Shown here piece after piece: positions 59,301 through 64,000 of a stretch of DNA of 64,000 nt. Source of the DNA: Chondrosia reniformis (lineage: Eukaryota > Porifera > Demospongiae > Chondrillida > Chondrillidae); the NCBI GenBank assembly GCA_947172415.1, contig OX359195.1, positions 62,001 through 126,000 on the forward strand, read 5' to 3'. Position numbers and translations under genes: made by a program. The notes below the pieces were generated by a model, which had not been told where the DNA came from, did not search any database, and was given only the letters and a program-made list of their open reading frames with translations. Numbering within the stretch: the first letter of the stretch is position 1; every line of letters begins with the position of its first letter.

Positions 59301-62300
59301 ACTAGAGAATGATGCTGTGAGAGACCTCTTGTTTGAGCCTCTTAAGTTTACCAATGATCGCAGGTTTATTGGAGGGACCCCTTTCCCTGAGATAGCTACA
59401 GCAGTAGCAGAGAGCAGAAATGAAGAGCTGTGTCAAAGGGTCATGGAATATTACGAAAATAAAGTTGTCATTAATGGTGATATTCGCCTCAGCCCTTATC
59501 TCAGCTCAACAGTTTAGCTTACCTGATGACGACCTGCAGCAAACACATCAAACGACTCTCAGTTACGGATCCAACTGATTCCTTTATTCAACAAATGGTT
59601 GGAAAAGTGACATATTTGGAAGAAGTCACAATCACTTGTGAGTTGAGATGTAAATAAACAACTTTCCATTGATATTTCATTTGAACATTGACCTACAAAA
59701 TTAAAACAGTTACAAACCTTTTCTAACTCGTGCAACAAATTAATATTCTCAATACAATTAAAAAGAATATTTTTGATAACCACTTCTAAACTACAAACTT
59801 GTTTGAATATAACTAAAAACACTTTTTTGACTGTTGACATACCATATATGGAAGAGGTTACAAATTAAAAGATGTGTATTGATTGCACCTTGTGATAATC
59901 TTTGAAGTGTGAATATGCAACTGATGACCTGTATGACACTCATCACCTGTATTTCCTTCTATAGCTTTCTCGAAGATAGACTCTAGACTAGAGTATATAG
60001 GCTCTGGACTACAGTATATAGGCTCTGGAGATGTAATAAGCAGTGCACAATTGGCTAAACTCTGTGTCTTACAACTTTCCATTGATAATTCATTTTAACA
60101 TTGACCTACAAAATTAAAACAGTTACAAACCTTTTCTAACTCGTGCAACAAATTAATTCAGTCACTCAATACAATTAAAAAGAATATTTTTGATAACCAC
60201 TTCTAGTCACTATATATATACTAAACTACAAACTTGTTTGAATATAACTAAAAACACTTTTGTTAATTGTTGACATGCCATATATGGAAAAGGTTACAGA
60301 TTGATGTGTATTGATTGCAACTTGACTGATGACCTTTATGACACTCATCACTTGTATTTCCTTCTATAGCTTTCTCGGAGAGAGAGCTAGAGTCTGTTCT
60401 ACTTAAAGTCTTTCTAAAGTCGCAAAGTTCACTAGCTAAACTGACCTTTAACGATGTGGTAAGTTACACATAAGTAGTAGTTTTATGACTTCTTTGTGTA
60501 ATGTGTTTTAGTGAATTGAATGTCTTTCTAATGGTATACTGTTCAATTAAAATGTTACATTTTACATATGTACAGAGGGGACACTTTAGAATGTCTGACA
60601 TTGTCTCAATCCATTCAAAAAGACTTGAACACCTTGGAATACACCTCGGGATTACATCTAAAAGAGCTCGAATGGGTGAGTCATGTAAAGTGTGTATGTC
60701 ATTTTATCTTCTTTTAAGAGTTTGTGTGAATATCGTGTATGTCAATGGAATGTAATATCTTCTTGTTAGTATTGTATGAATATCACTGAAAGTGTACATC
60801 TAAAGAGTCACATGTGACAGTATACAGTACACAAGTTCGTGTCACTTGTGTTGTCATGCACTGCACAAGTCATGAGTTGTGAAGTTACTAACTTGAAATG
60901 ATACCACAAACCTTGTCCTTGTTTACTGTGTACGTAGTTAAGGAGCCAAGTGAGCTAATGAGTTTAGTAGCTACTTGTCATCAGTTGAAATCTCTTAGTC
61001 TGGAGAGTTATAGTGACAGTTTTATACATGAAGACATAAAGGTCTTACTAGACAACCTACCACAGTTGGTTACCATGGAGATGATGGACTGTTATTATGA
61101 AGATGGTGATATTGATGCCAGTGTCAATGTGAGTTGTGGAATAGATACAAGTGTAAAACCTCTATTCAGAACAGCATTTTAGTTGAGAAATATGAATCCT
61201 CATAGACAGGTCTATTAAAAGTAAATATTGTATTTGGTCATTTTATATTTGTTCCGTTCCACGGACATGTGTTCATTCTATCTAGCTATATAGTGTATCA
61301 TGTATATGTATGACACAAACCAGTGAATGGGACAACTCTATAATCAGCTGTAGTCACTGCATGTGATTGGTTGCTGGTCACATGAGATCTCACTGTATGA
61401 TACTTGTGTGCAGTGTTAAGTGTGAATGTTGAGATATGTCTTTATGTATAGTAATTCTCTATTTAGATAAGCACTTGTATATATTGTTATTCTTGAGTGA
61501 TCCATCAACGTCTTTATACTCTAGTGCGTTAGGAGGCACCCCAGTCTGGAAGATGTGACATTAGATAAGAGGTGTAGTGTGGATTTGAAGAAAGTGTTCT
61601 TGTTTGGTATCAAAGACAAACGAAACATGAAGAAAGTAAATGTTGACTTTACTTTCTGCTCAGGTAAGTGTATTGTTATCAAAATATTACAGTCTATTGA
61701 TCTCTTGTGAATGCTTTTATACATTTCGAGTGAATATTGTTGTAAAGTTGTTATAACTTGTTAACTTGTCAATATGAGGTCTAGTCCTGATAATCTGTGT
61801 TGTGTGATTGTACATAGCTATATATTTTGTAACTTTCTGTAGATGCTGATCTCGTAGAGTTACTATCATGTGTTGTGAGTTGTATGAAGAAGAGCTCACT
61901 AAAGACACTTTGTCTCGGGAGAATGGAAGGAGTGCCACAATGTTGTGAAGTGTTTGACTGTCTTAGAAGCAGTAAAATAGAAGAGTTTGAGTTTGAACTG
62001 ATGCGCAGTACTTCATTACCTGTGAGTGTGATGATGATATATAGAATATCATCTTCTCCACTTCATTCCCCATTCACCACTCTGACCCTAACACTATATT
62101 CCCTCATTGCTATATAGCCCTTGTATGTGTATATGAAATGAGTTCCAAGTATATGTAGACAGGATCTGTGAAAGGCTGTGCAGAAGCTACTGACTAGTAT
62201 TGCTTCTCAAGTATATGACTTATCTTTGAACCTGTTTAAGTGATAATTTATATGCCTGTCTTATGGCTATCCCATAGTTGGTCTTAGTTGTTCTGCATAC

Positions 62301-63579
62301 TATCTGTTTATCAGTGAATTTTAAAGTGTTCATTTGAGAAGAGATATCTTGTGTACCTATAGTGCAAATTAGTTCCAATGGTCAATCCTAATGACCAATC
62401 AAATCCATTTTACAGAAAGGTTTCACTGATCTTGTTGAATGTGGAGTTGGACAGTGCAGGACACTCAGGAAGGTCACCATGAGAGCTGGTGGACATCAAA
62501 AACTGACCTCCAGTATATTGAAGGGAATGATCCAGAATCCTTCTTTGGAACAAGTTAAACTGAAGAAATGTGACTTTAAAGGTAGGTTTTATAACATTAT
62601 GTACAGAATGTATTGCCTATGGACTTAATAAGTTTCATCAACTATGAGGATCATGTACTCTATACAGTCATCTCAATAGTCAGAATGGTTGTGTTCAGTA
62701 AAGTGTCCCTTTCAAGTGATTAGTAGCCAATGCATATCCTCTCTCTACATTCCCTCTCTATGTTCCACATGCTAGTAGCCATCATAAATACATGGTGTAT
62801 TTTAAAACTAATACACAAACATTTATTTTAAAGTTGCAGTGTGTTGATGAACTGTAATCTGATTGGTTCCTTCAACTGACAGGAAATGGAGCATTACTAT
62901 TGGAACTGCTACAGAGGAAACAGTTGAAGAGTGTTACACTTGGTGAAGGATCGTGTTACAACATCACACCGAGGATCATTGCTAATGTTATAGTCTGTCT
63001 ACGTGACAATACTTCATTGAAAGAACTCAACATCAGTACTGAAACAAAACAGTCTGAGGTACACTTGACTAGTAAATATAACTTTCTCTTACTTGTTCCA
63101 GTCTATGTGTGTTCCAGTCTGAGTGTTTTAGATTAGGTAATCACTTCATATTGTAGTACATGTATTTAACTGTTCCGGATACATTTGTACAGAATATCCA
63201 GGATGTCACTGAAGAAGATGTCTTGACATCAGTTGAACAAGCTGTCAAGGAGAACACTACACTAGAGAGGTTGGAAGTGAATAGTAGACTGAGTGAAATG
63301 AACTGGAGGAATGTTGCAGAGAGCATTCTAAAGGGAGCAGCAGCCAATCAGAATCTCAGAGAGTTGGAACTGGTGATAAATGAGAAATACAAAAAATATC
63401 CTCCTAAACAGGAAGTGATTGAGATTGTAAGAAAAGACAACAGGAAATTGAGACTCATTGTTAGGATAGGTAAGTGAATGTCTTTGATCATCTGTTTGTA
63501 CATGTAATACGTAGTTTGGTTAACAGTATATAGATTTATAAATTCTTCTCTTTTTGTTCCAGGAACTGATTACTTGTGA
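56326..63579 (+). CDS. NLR2: Death-NACHT-LRR innate immune receptor (LRR part out of frame)
   Basis: Exons 56326-56384 (MASRDSVPPSKKSKHNQYSD; in-frame ATGs also at 56,281 and 56,251), 56991-57314, ~57722-57787 and 57988-59516, then LRR exons (60,371; 60,577; 60,940; 61,526; 61,844; 62,415; 62,881; ~63,172; last 63,563-63,579). The second exon is a Death-like fold (LQYVAESVAL ... ICRRLGVSE ... GLQDWYNGNG). NACHT: GEPGIGKST and LFIMDGYDEFPE. The rest parallels NLR1 throughout, including the last exon coding DYL-stop. At ~59,490-59,505 a net +2 relative to NLR1 shifts the frame and gives a stop at 59,514, before the LRRs. The LRR exons themselves look open, so the lesion may be recent, or the gene may now encode only Death-NACHT. 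Confidence 0.8.
59650..60400 (+). repeat. Tandem duplication (~410 bp) inside NLR2 intron, with part of an LRR exon
   Basis: 59,655-59,990 and 60,068-60,400 share long matches (CATTGACCTACAAAATTAAA, CCTTTTCTAACTCGTGCAAC, ATTTCCTTCTATAGCTTTCT). Each copy ends with the acceptor TTCTATAG and the start of the first LRR exon. Only the second copy continues into the full exon; the first is a partial exon remnant. Confidence 0.85.
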
Positions 63580-63817
63580 AACAGACTGTTATTCTGCAAA
63601 ACTGTTGTTTGAACTATTATATCTATATATATCGAATAAAGGTTATCAATTAACTTTACATGTTAGTTGTAAAGGAACTGAGATAAGAGTATAGGGAACT
63701 GACTAGACTTTTACGTTACTTCATTTCAATTCATTACAGCTTGCAATTACATGTATTCAAAGATAAACCAGATATTAAAGTTTATATATATTATAACTTG
63801 TAAAATAGTACAACTGG
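63580..63817. other. Short intergenic spacer downstream of NLR2
   Basis: AT-rich. A possible polyadenylation signal AATAAA at ~63,634 lies shortly after the NLR2 stop. Nothing else was recognised. Confidence 0.5.
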
Positions 63818-64000
63818 TCATTGTGTTGAAGGTGTGTCAAATTGACTAGTTTCTCTCGGCTTCCTCATCCACTTTCCAAATCCTCTCTCAGCAGCTCCTT
63901 CTACAAGAGCCTTCTTTGCCAACTGGTACTCCACTGAACTCAACTTGACTTCTCCGTAACACTCTTCTCTCTCTTCAAACTTTCCCAATTTCACAACATT
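63818..64000 (-). CDS. 3' end of an unidentified gene (partial)
   Basis: An open minus-strand frame runs from the window edge to a TGA at 63,818-63,820. It encodes about 60 residues that start VVKLGKFEEREECYGEV, contain VEYQLAKKALVEGAAERG and FGKWMRKP, and end QFDTPSTQ. Codon use looks protein-like (charged, helical), but no family was recognised. It converges tail-to-tail on NLR2. Confidence 0.5.
   Translation of the reverse strand, partial: NVVKLGKFEEREECYGEVKLSSVEYQLAKKALVEGAAERGFGKWMRKPRETSQFDTPSTQ

Overview
The window looks like part of a demosponge genome, most likely Amphimedon queenslandica or a close relative. This is inferred from short introns, closely packed genes on both strands, and two NLR genes (death-fold domain, NACHT, leucine-rich repeats) of the kind known to be expanded in that sponge. 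No organism label was given and no database search could be run. All gene models were read by eye from splice signals, reading phase and protein family signatures.

Layout. 1-10,030 is satellite DNA: a ~169-bp monomer, partly arranged as a four-monomer (~676 bp) higher-order repeat, alternating with four copies of an unrelated ~1.07-kb unit. 10,030-11,220 is AT-rich with old dispersed repeats. 11,227-12,118 (-) is a small SH3 protein gene, divergent from 12,192-14,173 (+), RSPH14 (radial spoke / armadillo protein), with an X-box-like motif between the two start codons. 15,917-17,213 is a nearly identical partial copy of RSPH14. 17,289-24,080 (-) is a receptor-type guanylate cyclase. ~25,300-33,199 (+) is an EPS8-family actin regulator with no visible SH3 domain and a very long RS-rich and Q-rich tail. 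33,444-40,620 (-) is NLR1 (CARD-NACHT-LRR). 41,175-49,207 (-) is a large single-pass receptor: signal peptide, IPT, REJ, GPS, EGF repeats, membrane segment, Thr-Pro repeats, MYND zinc finger(s). 52,414-56,211 (-) is ACTL6A/BAF53, divergent from 56,326-63,579 (+), NLR2 (Death-NACHT-LRR), the inverted paralogue of NLR1. The last 180 bases hold the 3' end of an unidentified minus-strand gene.

Functionally the window mixes housekeeping genes (chromatin actin-related protein, actin-capping EPS8), a cilium gene, two cell-surface receptors and two innate-immune NLRs. The most unusual items are: (1) the REJ-GPS-EGF-TM-MYND receptor; (2) two inverted NLR paralogues that carry different death-fold exons in the same phase 1-1 slot, each with a lesion that disconnects its LRR exons; (3) a guanylate cyclase with both transition-state residues replaced and a tandem array of in-frame splice acceptors in its ectodomain; (4) EPS8 with a fused RS/Q-rich tail; (5) a dispersed RFX-like palindrome that recurs dozens of times across the genic part; (6) a satellite with higher-order structure. 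Nearly every gene also has at least one intronic minisatellite. No intact transposable element, tRNA, rRNA or CRISPR array was recognised.
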